13,263 nucleotides of DNA from the NCBI GenBank assembly GCA_040755275.1, contig JBFMBE010000097.1, forward strand, positions 1 through 13,263, given 5' to 3'. Source of the DNA: Desulfatirhabdium sp040755275 (lineage in GTDB: Bacteria; Desulfobacterota; Desulfobacteria; Desulfobacterales; Desulfatirhabdiaceae). The notes below the pieces were generated by a model, which was not told the origin of the DNA, did not search any database, and worked only from the letters and a program-made list of their open reading frames with translations. Shown here piece after piece: positions 13,117 to 13,263 of this stretch. The translations under genes and the position numbers were made by a program. Every line of letters begins with the position of its first letter. Within the stretch, counting starts at the first letter, position 1.

Positions 13117-13263
13117 GATGCGCTCGCAAAAAGTCAGGAAGTCTCTGTCGAGTCGCGGGGTGACTGGGGAACCTTTTTCGCTGCTGCGAAAAAACTCAGC
13201 CGCCCGATCTCGTAGGATCGGACGGATGGCCAGACAGCAAATAGAGGCTGGTTGAATCGCAAC
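13117..13263 (+). repeat. Dispersed intergenic repeat, copy R5 (B arm, runs off the window)
   Basis: It begins GATGCGCTCGCAAAAAGTC (core 13126-13135) and continues with AGTCTCTGTCGAGTCGC, CCTTTTTCGCTGC and ACTCAGCCGCCCGATCTCGTA. It aligns with the minus strand of R3 from 10182 downward. The last 55 bases of the window align with R3 without a gap, ending AATCGCAAC in both, so R5 probably continues past 13263 toward an A-type end. Confidence 0.75.

Noticed and set aside
166..13263. CRISPR array as an explanation of the repeats
   Set aside because: The copies are about 150-316 bases long, in mixed orientation, diverged, and separated by whole genes. There is no regular spacer pattern and no cas gene.

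Overview
The window reads as chromosomal DNA of a moderately GC-rich Gram-negative bacterium. The best guess is a member of the Desulfobacterota (former Deltaproteobacteria, Desulfobacterales-like). The clues are an exosortase/PEP-CTERM system, a hybrid kinase whose PAS domain carries a Cys-rich insert of a kind I associate with that group, an extra EF-G gene lying outside a ribosomal-protein operon, and acetoacetyl-CoA metabolism. This placement is inference; no rRNA or other phylogenetic marker was aligned.

Layout. Bases 1-99 hold the probable 3' end of an upstream gene. Bases 343-3259 are a tight forward operon joined by two ATGA stop/start overlaps: a dGTPase-like HD phosphohydrolase, a YkgJ-type cysteine-cluster protein and an M24 (Xaa-Pro) peptidase. 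Converging on it from the other strand (3278-5854) is an 858-residue hybrid histidine kinase, REC-PAS-HisKA-HATPase-REC-REC. Divergent from the kinase, 6339-9868 is a second forward operon: acetoacetyl-CoA synthetase, then 4 bases later an exosortase, then an overlapping EpsI-family protein. A very small PEP-CTERM protein (10271-10516, minus strand) faces this operon and has a good sigma-70 promoter of its own. A stand-alone EF-G gene (10979-13012) follows and ends in a long inverted repeat.

Working together. The exosortase, EpsI partner and PEP-CTERM substrate form a local protein-sorting set. The substrate is exported by Sec, held by its C-terminal helix and cut at or near VPEP by the exosortase. 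If both ends are trimmed, only about 30 residues would remain.

Unexplained layer. Every intergenic gap longer than about 150 bases carries a copy of one dispersed repeat family with near-identical ends (consensus close to GATGGGCTCGCAAAAAGTC). I find five copies: R1 166-264, R2 6023-6172, R3 9867-10182, R4 10626-10777 and R5 13117 to the window edge. R2 and R3 have one A-type and one B-type arm, R4 has two A arms and is a large imperfect palindrome, and R1 and R5 show a B arm. They look like MITE-like or structured intergenic elements with no transposase in the window. I found no tRNA, rRNA, CRISPR array or intact insertion sequence.
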